A stretch of 16,345 nt of DNA, from contig JANPCI010000017.1 in assembly GCA_031430875.1 (NCBI GenBank), forward strand, positions 1-16,345, read 5' to 3'. A model generated the notes under the pieces. It was given only the letters and a program-made list of their open reading frames with translations. It was not told the origin of the DNA and did not search any database. The position numbers and the translations under genes are program-made. Shown one piece after another: positions 1 to 8,281 of the stretch; positions within the stretch are counted from its first letter, which is position 1; each line of letters begins with the position of its first letter. Source of the stretch: Sva-07 sp031430875. Lineage in GTDB: Bacteria > Actinomycetota > Acidimicrobiia > Acidimicrobiales > Ilumatobacteraceae.

Positions 1-3000
1 GCACTCCTCCAGAAGCTCGGCCCCGGCGCCACCACCACCGAGCCGATCATCGTGCGCCCTGCAGCCCTGGGCGGCGGCACGGTCGATCCGGATGAACTCG
101 GCCGACAGCTCGTCGAGTTCGGCTATCGACGCGAGGAACTCGTGGAGCATCGCGGTGAGTTCGCCCGCCGCGGCGCGATCGTCGACGTCTTCCCGTCGAC
201 CGCCGACGCCCCGATCCGCATCGACCTGTGGGGCGATGAGGTCGACCGCCTCACCCGCTTCGGCGTCAACGACCAGCGCTCGACCGACGACCTCGACGAG
301 GTCATGATCTTCCCGGCCCGCGAGCTGATGCCGAGCGCCGACGTCCGAGCCAGAGCAGCACGGCTCGTCGCCACCGAGCCGTGGGGCCGTGAGCAGTGGG
401 AACGACTGGCCGAGGGCGTGCACTTCGACGGCATGGAGAGCTGGTTGCCGTGGCTCGTCGACGACGACCTGCTCCTCACCGACGTGCTGCCCGACACCGC
501 GAAGGTCGTGCTCGTCGAGCCGCGCCGGATGCGCGACCGCGCCATCGACCTGATCGCCGAGGAAGACGATCTCGCCCGCGCCCTCGCCTCCACGTGGGCT
601 CGCGACCCGGACAAGTCGTTCCCCCGGCTGCACGCCGACCCCGACACCTTGCTGGAGAAGCGGCTCGACACCCGGGATACCGACTCCCCTCACGCCGGCT
701 CGTTCTGGTCGATCGACTCCACCCCCGAATCGCCCGACACCCCACTCGTCGAAGCCTCCGGCTGGGGTCCGGTGGTCGGTGACGGCAGCGGCCTCACCGA
801 TCGCCTCGCCGAGCTCATCGGGCGCGGCTACCGCGTCGTCGTTGCGGCCGACGGCACCGGGTCGGCGCAACGACTGCACGACCTCCTCCTCGACAATGGC
901 CTCGACTTCACCATCTCGAAGTCCGGCGGAGCCGACGGCCCGTCTGGTTCCGGCCAGATCGTCGTTGCGCCACTGCACCGCGGCTGCACGCTGCCGAACG
1001 CGAAGGTGGCGATCGTCGCCGAGAGCGACCTCACCGGTCGACGTCGCGCCCACCGCACCGTCCGAAAGCACAAGCGCGAGAGCGCCAGCACGTTCGAAGA
1101 CCTGAAGTCCGGCAACTACGTCGTGCACCACCAGCACGGCGTCGGCCAGTACGAGGGCATGGTCAAGCGGGCCATCGGCGGCGTCGAACGCGACTATCTC
1201 CTCATTGCCTACAAGGGTGGCGACAAGCTCTACGTGCCGTCGGACCAGATCGACACGCTGCGCCAGTACGTCGGCGGCGAGGCACCCAAGATGCACCGCC
1301 TCGGTGGGTCGGACTTCGCGAAAACCAAGAGCAGGGTGCGTTCCGCTGTCCGCGAAATCGCCCAGGAACTCGTCGTTCTCTACCAGAAGCGGGTCAACGC
1401 CGAGGGCCACTCGTTTGCACAGGACACGCCGTGGCAGGCCGAGATGGAAGAGGCGTTCCCCTACGTCGAAACCCCCGACCAGCGCACCGCCATCGACGAG
1501 ATCAAGCGCGACATGGAACTCGCCCACCCGATGGACCGCCTCATCTGCGGCGACGTCGGCTTCGGCAAGACCGAAGTGGCGATCCGCGCCGCGTTCAAAG
1601 CGATCCAGGATGGCAAACAGGTCGCCGTGCTTGCGCCGACCACTCTGCTCGCAACCCAGCACGGCAACACGTTCGCCGACCGCTTCGCCGGCTTTCCGGT
1701 TCGCGTCGAGGTGCTCTCACGATTCCTCACCGCCGGCCAGGCCAAGAAGGTCATCGAGGGCGTCAAGACCGGCGAAGTCGACTGCATCATCGGCACCCAC
1801 CGCCTCCTTGCGAACGACGTGAAGTTCAAGGATCTCGGCCTGCTGATCGTTGACGAGGAGCAGCGCTTCGGAGTGCAGCACAAGGAGACGATGAAGAAGA
1901 TGAAGACGAACGTCGACGTCCTCACACTGTCGGCCACGCCCATCCCCCGCACGCTCGAGATGTCACTTGTGGGCATCCGCGATCTCTCGCTCCTCCAGAC
2001 CCCGCCGGCCGATCGCCAACCGATCCTCACCTATGTCGGCGAGTACGACGAGCGTGTCGCCGTCGAGTCGATCCGGCGCGAGCTGTTGCGCGAGGGCCAG
2101 GTGTTCTGGGTGCACAACCGCGTGCAGTCGATCGACACGGCCGCCAGCCGCCTTCGACAACTGGTTCCCGAAGCCCGCATCGCGGTGGCCCACGGTCAGA
2201 TGGACGAGAGCACGTTGGAAACTGTGGTGCAGGACTTCTGGGACGGCCAGTACGACGTGCTCGTGTGCACCACGATCATCGAGTCGGGCATCGACATGCC
2301 AACGGTCAACACGCTCGTCGTGGAACGCTCCGATCTCCTGGGTCTCGGCCAGATGCACCAGCTGCGCGGCCGCGTGGGTCGGTCCGGATCGCGCGCGTAC
2401 GCGTACCTCTTCTACCCACGCGACAAGGTGCTCACCGAGGAGGCCTACGAGCGGCTGCGCACCATCGGCGAGTCGACCGAACTCGGCTCGGGCTTCAAGA
2501 TCGCGATGCGGGACCTCGAGATCCGTGGCGCCGGCAACCTGCTGGGCGAGTCACAGTCGGGTCACATCGCCGCGGTCGGATACGACCTCTATTGCCAGAT
2601 GGTGACCGAGGCCGTCAGCGAGATGAAGGGCGAGCCCCAGCCCGATCCTCGGTCGGAGATCAAGCTCGATGTGCCGACCGATGCGTTCCTCCCGACCGAC
2701 TACGTCGCCAAGGAGGAGTTGCGACTCGAGGCGTACCGTCGCCTCGCCGGCGTCACGACCGAGGCCGAGGTCGACGACATCCGCACCGAGTGGGAGGACC
2801 GCTACGGGCCGCTCCCCGACCCGGCGGGTGCGCTCCTCCAGGTCGGCTACCTGCGCGCCGAGTGTCATCGTCTCGGCCTCAACGACATCCAGATCTCCGG
2901 GTCGGCCTCCGCGGGTGGCACCGCGAAGCTGGCGCCCCTGCAGCTGAAGCTGTCGGAGACGATGCGTCTGCGCCGGATCTCGAAGGGCGCAAAGTACAAA

Positions 3001-3102
3001 GAAGACCTCGGCCAACTCGTCGTGCCGCTCCCTCGCGGGGCCGACGCGTCGAGCTTCCTCTCGACGTTCCTCCGCGACCTCGTCCCCAACGAGCCGTCCT
3101 GA
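1..3102 (+). CDS. mfd: Transcription-repair coupling factor Mfd (5' end missing)
   Basis: Mfd recognises RNA polymerase stalled at DNA lesions, removes it using ATP-driven translocation, and recruits UvrA for nucleotide excision repair. The reading frame is open from base 1, so the start lies outside the window; 1033 residues are visible against roughly 1150-1200 for a whole protein. Numbered from base 1, a UvrB-like module is seen near residues 45-90 (RRGAIVDVFP). The CarD-like RNA polymerase interaction domain begins near residue 371 (NYVVHHQHGVGQYEGM). The RecG-like motor follows, with Walker A GDVGFGKT at 517-524, DEEQ box at 618-621, LSATPIPRT, TTIIESGIDMP and the GRVGRSG arginine-finger motif. 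The C-terminal TRCF domain runs to the stop. No frameshift is seen. The gene precedes a lipoprotein gene and mazG, matching the actinobacterial mfd-mazG-eno neighbourhood. Identification is essentially certain. Confidence 0.98.
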   Translation, partial: ALLQKLGPGATTTEPIIVRPAALGGGTVDPDELGRQLVEFGYRREELVEHRGEFARRGAIVDVFPSTADAPIRIDLWGDEVDRLTRFGVNDQRSTDDLDEVMIFPARELMPSADVRARAARLVATEPWGREQWERLAEGVHFDGMESWLPWLVDDDLLLTDVLPDTAKVVLVEPRRMRDRAIDLIAEEDDLARALASTWARDPDKSFPRLHADPDTLLEKRLDTRDTDSPHAGSFWSIDSTPESPDTPLVEASGWGPVVGDGSGLTDRLAELIGRGYRVVVAADGTGSAQRLHDLLLDNGLDFTISKSGGADGPSGSGQIVVAPLHRGCTLPNAKVAIVAESDLTGRRRAHRTVRKHKRESASTFEDLKSGNYVVHHQHGVGQYEGMVKRAIGGVERDYLLIAYKGGDKLYVPSDQIDTLRQYVGGEAPKMHRLGGSDFAKTKSRVRSAVREIAQELVVLYQKRVNAEGHSFAQDTPWQAEMEEAFPYVETPDQRTAIDEIKRDMELAHPMDRLICGDVGFGKTEVAIRAAFKAIQDGKQVAVLAPTTLLATQHGNTFADRFAGFPVRVEVLSRFLTAGQAKKVIEGVKTGEVDCIIGTHRLLANDVKFKDLGLLIVDEEQRFGVQHKETMKKMKTNVDVLTLSATPIPRTLEMSLVGIRDLSLLQTPPADRQPILTYVGEYDERVAVESIRRELLREGQVFWVHNRVQSIDTAASRLRQLVPEARIAVAHGQMDESTLETVVQDFWDGQYDVLVCTTIIESGIDMPTVNTLVVERSDLLGLGQMHQLRGRVGRSGSRAYAYLFYPRDKVLTEEAYERLRTIGESTELGSGFKIAMRDLEIRGAGNLLGESQSGHIAAVGYDLYCQMVTEAVSEMKGEPQPDPRSEIKLDVPTDAFLPTDYVAKEELRLEAYRRLAGVTTEAEVDDIRTEWEDRYGPLPDPAGALLQVGYLRAECHRLGLNDIQISGSASAGGTAKLAPLQLKLSETMRLRRISKGAKYKEDLGQLVVPLPRGADASSFLSTFLRDLVPNEPS

Positions 3103-3105
3103 TCG

Positions 3106-3118
3106 AAACGTCACGTTT
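3106..3118. promoter_or_regulatory. Short palindrome AAACGT-C-ACGTTT upstream of the lipoprotein gene
   Basis: A perfect dyad with 6-nt arms around one central base lies four bases after the mfd stop and about 40 bases before the start of the next gene. It ends 28 bases upstream of the TAnnnT element at 3147-3152, where an activator or repressor site could lie. No known regulator is assigned; chance occurrence is possible. Confidence 0.3.
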
Positions 3119-3146
3119 GACCCGGCACCGTGTGACATTCCGGGGG

Positions 3147-3152
3147 TAGCGT
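3147..3152 (+). promoter_or_regulatory. Putative -10 element (TAGCGT) for a leaderless lipoprotein transcript
   Basis: TAGCGT matches the actinobacterial -10 pattern TAnnnT and ends 7 nt before the GTG at 3160. Transcription would then begin at or next to the start codon. No well-placed -35 hexamer is visible: TTGACC at 3117-3122 would give a 24-nt spacer, which is too long. The same layout occurs upstream of eno and of the channel gene. Confidence 0.4.
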
Positions 3153-3159
3153 TCGGGCG

Positions 3160-3879
3160 GTGGTTCGACGCTCGTTGATGATTCTGCTCCCGCTCACGTT
3201 GGCTGCCGTCACGGCGGGCTGCTCGACGTTGTCCGACAGCGACGTCGTCGCCAGGGTGAACGGCGTCGAGCTGACGAGCGACGAGTTCGACGCCAAGCTG
3301 GCCGAACTCGGAGTCACCGGCGCCGAGGTCGTCCCCCTCGAACCCGTACAGGCCGAGCTCACCCGGTGGATCCAGCAACAGCTCGTCCCCACCGACGAGA
3401 TCGCCGCCATCTACAACTCCGGTGCCGCCGAGGCCGGTGTGGTCTGCGTCGGTGCCATCGTGGTGACCGACGAGGCGGCCGCCGGCCTGGCCCTCGACGA
3501 CATCGAGTCAGGCACCAACTTCGTCGAGGTGTTCCAGCGCGACAACCTCGACCAGAGCCTCGTGGAGACCAATGGCGTCATCCCGTGCATCTCGGCAGCC
3601 GACCTCGAAGGCAACGCCGGCACACCGTTCATCGACGTCGCTGCGACCCTGTCAGCCGACAACCCCACGGGCAGTGCACCGATCCTCGACGACGCCGGCT
3701 CCGAATTGGCGTGGGTCGTTCTCGAGTTCCGTCCGTGGGAGGAGCTCGGCGCCGTCGACGCCGAGCAGGTGACCGGCCTGATCGACGTCACCGACATCGC
3801 CGCCGACGCCGACGTGTTCGTCGCCTCACGCTACGGAACGTTCGACACGGCGACCGGCACGGTCGTGAGTCTCAACTGA
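3160..3879 (+). CDS. Predicted lipoprotein with SurA-type N-terminal region
   Basis: This 239-residue protein probably acts outside the membrane as a chaperone or foldase-like factor. The N-terminus has a basic start (MVRR), a hydrophobic stretch and a lipobox TAGC with Cys21, so it should be an anchored lipoprotein. Residues 28-75 (VVARVNGVELTSDEFDAKLAEL and on) match the SurA/PrsA N-terminal chaperone pattern. Residues about 94-192 resemble a reduced parvulin-type rotamase fold by order of segments (AIVVTDEAAAG, NGVIPCIS, LAWVVLEFRPWEEL), but I see no convincing catalytic set. Cys96 and Cys143 could form a disulfide. GTG at 3160 was chosen because it keeps the basic residues of the signal peptide; ATG at 3178 is the alternative. 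mazG starts 19 nt downstream, so the two are probably co-transcribed. The family call is moderate and the function is inferred. Confidence 0.8.
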   Translation: MVRRSLMILLPLTLAAVTAGCSTLSDSDVVARVNGVELTSDEFDAKLAELGVTGAEVVPLEPVQAELTRWIQQQLVPTDEIAAIYNSGAAEAGVVCVGAIVVTDEAAAGLALDDIESGTNFVEVFQRDNLDQSLVETNGVIPCISAADLEGNAGTPFIDVAATLSADNPTGSAPILDDAGSELAWVVLEFRPWEELGAVDAEQVTGLIDVTDIAADADVFVASRYGTFDTATGTVVSLN

Positions 3880-3898
3880 GCGTGCTCGAGGCGCGCCG

Positions 3899-5395
3899 AT
3901 GACGACCGCCGACGATTCCGCGGCTGCAATTCCAACAGCAACTCCAACTGCGGCGCCACGCATCGTCGTCGTCGGGCTCGGGCCGGGCGGCCATCAGCAC
4001 GTCACCGACGAGACACGGCACGCCATCGACCGCATCGATCACCGCTACCTGCGTACCGCCATCCACCCGAGCGCCGACCTCGTCCGCGATGCCATCACGT
4101 TCGACCACCTCTACGAGACCGCCGACACGTTCGACGACGTCTACACCGAGATCGCCGCCAGCCTGGTGGCTGCCGCCGCGGCCCACGGCGAGATCCTGTA
4201 CGCCGTGCCCGGCTCGCCACTCGTCCTCGAACGAACGGTCCGCCATTTACGTGAGCGCGACGACATCGAGCTCGTGGTGCTGCCGGCGATGTCGTTTCTC
4301 GACGTGGCCTGGGCCCGCCTCGGCATCGACCCCGTGGAAGCGGGCGTCCGCCTCGTCGACGGTCACGATTTCGCCACCGCGGCGGCCGGCGAACGCGGTC
4401 CGCTGCTCGTTGCCCACGCCCACGCCGACTGGGTGCTGTCGGAGATCAAGTTGGCCGTCGACGGCGCAACGGGCGATGAGCGTGTCACGATCCTGCAGGC
4501 ACTCGGCACTCCCGACGAGCTGATCGTCGAGACCACATGGGCCGAACTCGACCGTACCGTCACCGCCGACCATCTGACCTCGCTGTGGATTCCCGAGCTC
4601 GCCACACCGGTCGGCGTCGAGTACGTCCGCTTCCACCAACTCACTCGGCTACTGCGAGAGCAGTGCCCGTGGGACATCGAGCAGACCCACGAGACCCTCG
4701 TGCCCCACCTCCTCGAGGAGACCTACGAGGTGGTCGATGCGATCGGCGGCCTCGACTCCGACGACCCGACCACCGACGACGACCTCATCGAGGAGCTCGG
4801 CGATCTGCTCTATCAGATCGAGTTCCACGCCACGATCGCCGAGCAGGAGGGGCGTTTCACGATCGCCGACGTTGCATCGGGCATCCACGACAAGCTCGTG
4901 CGCCGGCATCCTCATGTGTTCGGCGACCTCGTCGGATCCGACCTCGACACCGACGAGGTGCTCGCCAACTGGGACGACATCAAACGCGCCGAGAAGTCAC
5001 GCACGTCGGTCTTCGACGGCATCCCCCGGTCGATGCCGGCACTGGCCTACGCGGCCAAGGTCGGTGGCAAGGCGTCAAAGGTCGGATTCGACTGGCCCGA
5101 CGTGACGGGAGCCTTCGCCAAGATCGCCGAGGAGACCGACGAACTGCTGGCCACCTTCGACGAGCACAGCGACCGATCGGCCGAGGAACTCGGCGACCTG
5201 CTCTTCGCCGTCGTGAACGTCGCTCGTCATCTGCGCGTCGATCCCGAGCTCGCGCTGCGGGCGGCAACCGACAAGTTCCGCACACGATTCGAGGGCGTCG
5301 AGGCGCTCGCCGTCGAACGATCGATCGACCTTCGCAACGCCGATCTGACCACCCTCGACGCACTCTGGGACGAGGTCAAGTCGACCGAGACGTGA
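3899..5395 (+). CDS. mazG: MazG nucleoside triphosphate pyrophosphohydrolase with N-terminal methylase-like domain
   Basis: MazG hydrolyses (d)NTPs to NMP and pyrophosphate, clearing aberrant nucleotides and affecting stress signalling. This 498-residue protein has the YabN-like layout. After a low-complexity Ala/Thr/Pro start (residues 2-20) comes a tetrapyrrole methylase-like SAM-binding domain (about 21-235; GLGPG at 26-30, VPGSP at 103-107). Two MazG domains follow. The first has CPWDIEQTHETL (256-267), EETYE at 273-277 and ELGD at 299-302; the second has EETDE at 411-415 and ELGD at 430-433. The paired ExxE and ExxD motifs that bind magnesium are present in both. A weak GAGG lies 7 nt before the ATG. 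A TTA leucine codon occurs at 4247-4249. The gene ends against a convergent gene, with only 33 nt between the stop codons. The role of the methylase-like part is unknown in the family. Confidence 0.96.
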   Translation: MTTADDSAAAIPTATPTAAPRIVVVGLGPGGHQHVTDETRHAIDRIDHRYLRTAIHPSADLVRDAITFDHLYETADTFDDVYTEIAASLVAAAAAHGEILYAVPGSPLVLERTVRHLRERDDIELVVLPAMSFLDVAWARLGIDPVEAGVRLVDGHDFATAAAGERGPLLVAHAHADWVLSEIKLAVDGATGDERVTILQALGTPDELIVETTWAELDRTVTADHLTSLWIPELATPVGVEYVRFHQLTRLLREQCPWDIEQTHETLVPHLLEETYEVVDAIGGLDSDDPTTDDDLIEELGDLLYQIEFHATIAEQEGRFTIADVASGIHDKLVRRHPHVFGDLVGSDLDTDEVLANWDDIKRAEKSRTSVFDGIPRSMPALAYAAKVGGKASKVGFDWPDVTGAFAKIAEETDELLATFDEHSDRSAEELGDLLFAVVNVARHLRVDPELALRAATDKFRTRFEGVEALAVERSIDLRNADLTTLDALWDEVKSTET

Positions 5396-5431
5396 CACCT
5401 ACACGATGTGTCAGAAACATCGTGTACGTCA
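5393..5431. terminator. Hairpin filling the convergent intergenic gap
   Basis: TACACGATGT (5400-5409) and ACATCGTGTA (5417-5426) form a perfect 10-bp stem with a 7-nt loop. Outside it, TGAC (5393-5396) pairs with GTCA (5428-5431). These outer bases include the TGA stop of mazG and the complement of the stop of the opposite-strand gene. An alternative pairing, TGACAC (5393-5398) with GTGTCA (5408-5413), also exists. There is no T-tract, so a classical intrinsic terminator is not shown. Position and symmetry suggest a bidirectional terminator or 3'-end stabiliser. Confidence 0.6.
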
Positions 5432-6466
5432 AGCGCCCGGTAGCTGGGCCGATGCCTCGGGGCCGGGAGGCGGCTGTGCAGCCATTGCTGCAAGCGTCTG
5501 CTCCCACTCCTTGCGCCACCGCCTCCAACGCAGATCGATCACCTCGTCGATCACCGTCGTGGCCCGCCACGTACACAGCGCGAGCATCAACGCCGGTACG
5601 CCGAAGACCACCGCTACCTGCACCGTGTGCTCCACTGCGGTGAGCCCACCCTCGTCGAGCATGTCGGTGAATCCGAGCGAATTCACGAGCAACACACCGA
5701 CCGCAGCGATCAACGGCAACCAGAACCAGGCGGCAACGACGCGAACCGGAGCACCGATCCGGTGCGCCTGCGCGGTGTGGTAGTGGAACGGCATCCACAC
5801 GAGCAGGAAGCACAACACGATGGCGGCGATCGTGGCGCCGACGACCGCAACGTCGTCAGGGTTGTCGGCGAACCGGTCACGGGCCCACTCGACGACGCGG
5901 AATGCACCAACCGGGGCAGCGAACGCAATGAGCCACAGCACGACGGCGATCACCGCACTCGAGCTGCGGTGATATGGCGTGGCGGGGACGAGACGTTTCG
6001 CATCGATCATCGCCAACGCGCTCCAGGCGACCAGCATGCACGCGACGAGGAGATACGTCGTCACGACCGCCGATGACTCGATGAGGCGGACGCGCTGCGC
6101 GTAGTCGGTCAGCATCACCACCACGATTCCGACGAGCTGAGCAAGCACGAGCAGATAGCGCAGCCACCACGTGGCAAACAGCTGCGGCGGCGGATCGACA
6201 CGCAAGGGAACAAAGTGTGCAGTGGCATCGCCGGGATCGAGGGGCGGCGCGGCAGTCGCGCTGGAAGCGGCGAGCGAGGGAGGCGGTGCCGGTGGCGGGG
6301 GTGGGGGTGGAGGTGCCGGTTTGGGCGGCGACGAGAGCGTGGGCGACAGCGACGGTGGTGGCGAGTGGGATGGGTGTGGAGACAGGGATGGGGGTGGAGA
6401 CAGTGGTGACCCGGATCGAGCCGGCGCGGGCGACTCGCCCGGCGCAGGATCGGCGGGCATCGTCAT
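5429..6466 (-). CDS. Unrecognised six-helix membrane protein with proline-rich N-terminus
   Basis: I do not recognise a named family. The 345-residue protein begins with a low-complexity Pro/Ser tail (about residues 12-75, including eight prolines in a row at 52-59). Six predicted helices follow, near residues 100-122, 132-153, 170-190, 207-226, 242-264 and 281-300, and then a basic/acidic tail (RWRRWRKEWE). The module shares marks with two modules of the protein encoded just upstream: an AKRLV-type motif after helix 2, a Met-Pro at the end of helix 4, and a WRATTVIDE-type motif after helix 6. The start is ATG at 6466, overlapping the TGA of the upstream gene by 4 nt (ATGA), which indicates translational coupling. 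The same frame stays open far upstream, but that extension lies inside the upstream gene and looks non-coding. The function is unknown. Confidence 0.8.
   Translation of the reverse strand: MTMPADPAPGESPAPARSGSPLSPPPSLSPHPSHSPPPSLSPTLSSPPKPAPPPPPPPPAPPPSLAASSATAAPPLDPGDATAHFVPLRVDPPPQLFATWWLRYLLVLAQLVGIVVVMLTDYAQRVRLIESSAVVTTYLLVACMLVAWSALAMIDAKRLVPATPYHRSSSAVIAVVLWLIAFAAPVGAFRVVEWARDRFADNPDDVAVVGATIAAIVLCFLLVWMPFHYHTAQAHRIGAPVRVVAAWFWLPLIAAVGVLLVNSLGFTDMLDEGGLTAVEHTVQVAVVFGVPALMLALCTWRATTVIDEVIDLRWRRWRKEWEQTLAAMAAQPPPGPEASAQLPGA
6291..6328 (+). other. G-rich tract with G-quadruplex potential
   Basis: The + strand here carries two GGGGG runs (6297-6301, 6303-6307) flanked by several GG runs and a GGG at 6323-6325. 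It is the template strand for the proline-rich tail of the membrane-protein gene, so the tract follows directly from CCN proline codons. A two-tetrad quadruplex is possible. A regulatory role is not shown. Confidence 0.4.
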
Positions 6467-8259
6467 GGGGCGTTGCCCATCACCGGAATCCGCTCGGGTG
6501 ATGCCGTTCTCATCGGAATCGAGGTGCCGGCCTCGGCGTGACGGCGCGTCACCGCCTCGCGCTGGTCGACGAGGGCATTGTGCTGGGCTGCTTCGTACTC
6601 GGTCGCCGCCTCGAGTGTCCGGCATGCCTCGGTCACTGCCAACGTGAAGAACACTTGAATCAGCGCACCGATGGCGAGGACCACGGCGAGTCGACCGAAG
6701 TCGGTGTCGGGCGATTCCTCGACGGTTGTCAGCCCACCGAGCACCTGGATGTACACGCCCAGGCCGACCCCAACCAGGTACGCGATCCGCAGCGGCAATC
6801 GGCGAGCCTCGACTGCGTCGACTGCCCGTCCGACGAGAAAGACTGGGACGTAGAGCAGAGCAGCCTGCGCGGCAAACCCCACGATCATCATCCCGACGGC
6901 CTGATCGACCACGAATCGATCGGCCAGCGCCCAGAATCCAACGGCGACCGCCGGCCACGACACCGCAGCAATGAACGGGTTGCGCCGCCGACCGGACGCC
7001 ATACGGGCGTTGGCAACTGCCACGAAGGTCCAGATCGTCGCCAACGCAATCAGCGCGAAGCCCAGCACCCGTGCACCACTGTGCAAGACCGCGATCGCTT
7101 CCCATGCCCGCCGACCCTGGCTCGGCAGCAGTCCACCCTCGCGCGACTCGAGCCAGAACATGAACATGACCACCGAGCCCACCAGCGTCAAGAGGGCCAT
7201 GCCGGCCAACATCATCACGATCACGAGCCGGAACAGGTTGGCCCCGGGGATCAGACGCACGCGTTTGCGCTTGGCCACCGCGGCCTGACGAGCACCCGTT
7301 CGGCGCGCCACCAATCGTGCGCGCACCCCATGCGTTCTCGCTCGGTTCGGGCGACCTCGGCGCCGGTTGGCCGCGAGCTGCAGTGCTTCCTCGACGGTGC
7401 CGGCCGCCCGCCAGGCGAGCAGCACGATGATCACACACGGCGCGAAAGCAACTGCGCCGACGAGCCAGAGCGGTGCCCACGACTCGCTCGTCGGTACGTC
7501 AAAGAACACACCACTGAATCGCAATGCCACGATCGAGCCGACCCCCACAACGGCCAACGCAATGGGAACCCACATCCACTGCGACAACCGGGCCGAGTGA
7601 CCACCGACCTGGCGGATCATGCCCGACAACAGGTACAGCGGCCGATAGGTCAACGGAATCGCGATCAGCAGAGCGGCGACCGCGACGATGACCGGCAACG
7701 ATGACACGGGCTCGTCGGCGGTTCGGCTGATCTGCTCGCCGAGCGAAGCGACGATGCCGACGGCAACACCGATGAACGCGAAAGGTGCGAACCAAGCTGC
7801 GACCGCCTTGGTCGGGTCGGGAAGCTCTCGCGACCTCGCCGGCTCGACGAGTCGGCGGGCATTCAACGCGGCGAACCACGTCCAGCCGAGTACACAGGCG
7901 CCGGCGACGGAACCCGCTGCGATCGACCACCACATGGTTGCATCCGACCAGGCTTCATCGGTGACCAACCGTTGGATCTCCCACCCCACCAGGGCGAACG
8001 CGAGCGACAGCGCAACAGCTCCCAGCAGTCGCCAGGGCAACATCGGAGCGAGACTGCTGACCGCCCCGAGCGGCACCGGTGGGGTGCCAGGTGCAGGCAT
8101 GGTGGGGTCGCCCGGGAGCGCGCCGACGGTGGGTGGCGCCAGCGGCTTGCCGTGCGATCGCGAATCCACGGGTTCCATGTCGTCGCCATCGGCAGACTGT
8201 TCGAGGAACTTGAGGAACTCCTCCGAATTGCCGACGACCGGCGGAGTTCCAGATGCCAT
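6463..8259 (-). CDS. Unrecognised membrane protein with two copies of a six-helix module
   Basis: No known family is recognised. From the chosen start the protein has 598 residues. A soluble Pro-rich N-terminus (1-72) is followed by module A (about 73-295) and a very basic linker (299-335, many Arg/Lys). Module B (about 341-553) and a charged tail complete it. Each module shows six hydrophobic segments with the same signposts: ALNARRLV (131-138) and VANARM (415-420) after helix 2, TYRP (204-207) and LYVP (469-472) at the end of helix 4, and TVEEA (288-292) and TLEAA (548-552) after helix 6. ATG at 8259 was preferred because it avoids overlap with the divergent eno gene; alternatives are ATG at 8283 (overlapping eno) and ATG at 8178. 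No clear Shine-Dalgarno sequence is seen. It ends in an ATGA overlap with the next gene. A transport, sensing or envelope role is possible but unproven. Confidence 0.8.
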   Translation of the reverse strand: MASGTPPVVGNSEEFLKFLEQSADGDDMEPVDSRSHGKPLAPPTVGALPGDPTMPAPGTPPVPLGAVSSLAPMLPWRLLGAVALSLAFALVGWEIQRLVTDEAWSDATMWWSIAAGSVAGACVLGWTWFAALNARRLVEPARSRELPDPTKAVAAWFAPFAFIGVAVGIVASLGEQISRTADEPVSSLPVIVAVAALLIAIPLTYRPLYLLSGMIRQVGGHSARLSQWMWVPIALAVVGVGSIVALRFSGVFFDVPTSESWAPLWLVGAVAFAPCVIIVLLAWRAAGTVEEALQLAANRRRGRPNRARTHGVRARLVARRTGARQAAVAKRKRVRLIPGANLFRLVIVMMLAGMALLTLVGSVVMFMFWLESREGGLLPSQGRRAWEAIAVLHSGARVLGFALIALATIWTFVAVANARMASGRRRNPFIAAVSWPAVAVGFWALADRFVVDQAVGMMIVGFAAQAALLYVPVFLVGRAVDAVEARRLPLRIAYLVGVGLGVYIQVLGGLTTVEESPDTDFGRLAVVLAIGALIQVFFTLAVTEACRTLEAATEYEAAQHNALVDQREAVTRRHAEAGTSIPMRTASPERIPVMGNAP

Positions 8260-8267
8260 CGGTCCGG

Positions 8268-8273
8268 TACGTT
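8268..8273 (+). promoter_or_regulatory. Putative -10 element (TACGTT) for leaderless eno
   Basis: TACGTT fits TAnnnT and ends 8 nt before the eno ATG at 8282. No Shine-Dalgarno sequence precedes that ATG, so a leaderless or near-leaderless transcript is likely. Only 22 nt separate eno from the divergent membrane-protein start at 8259. The eno -35 region therefore falls inside the first codons of that gene. Confidence 0.4.
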
Positions 8274-8281
8274 TGGACGCC

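Noticed and set aside
3117..3122. TTGACC as a -35 box for the lipoprotein gene
   Set aside because: The spacer to the TAGCGT -10 candidate would be 24 nt, well outside the usual 16-19 nt.
6467..7480. Continuous opposite-strand frame extending the second membrane protein by 338 residues
   Set aside because: It overlaps the first membrane protein in another frame, is rich in Arg/Gly/Ser without hydrophobic pattern, and the ATGA junction gives a clean start at 6466.
6538..7704. Plus-strand open frame of 388 codons inside the membrane-protein gene
   Set aside because: It is rich in His/Arg/Asp/Gln, with no hydrophobic core or motif, while the opposite strand encodes clean membrane helices.
7688..8281. 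Open frame upstream of enolase in the same frame
   Set aside because: Composition is typical of antisense translation (Ser/Thr/Arg/Ala) and the canonical enolase N-terminus starts at 8282.
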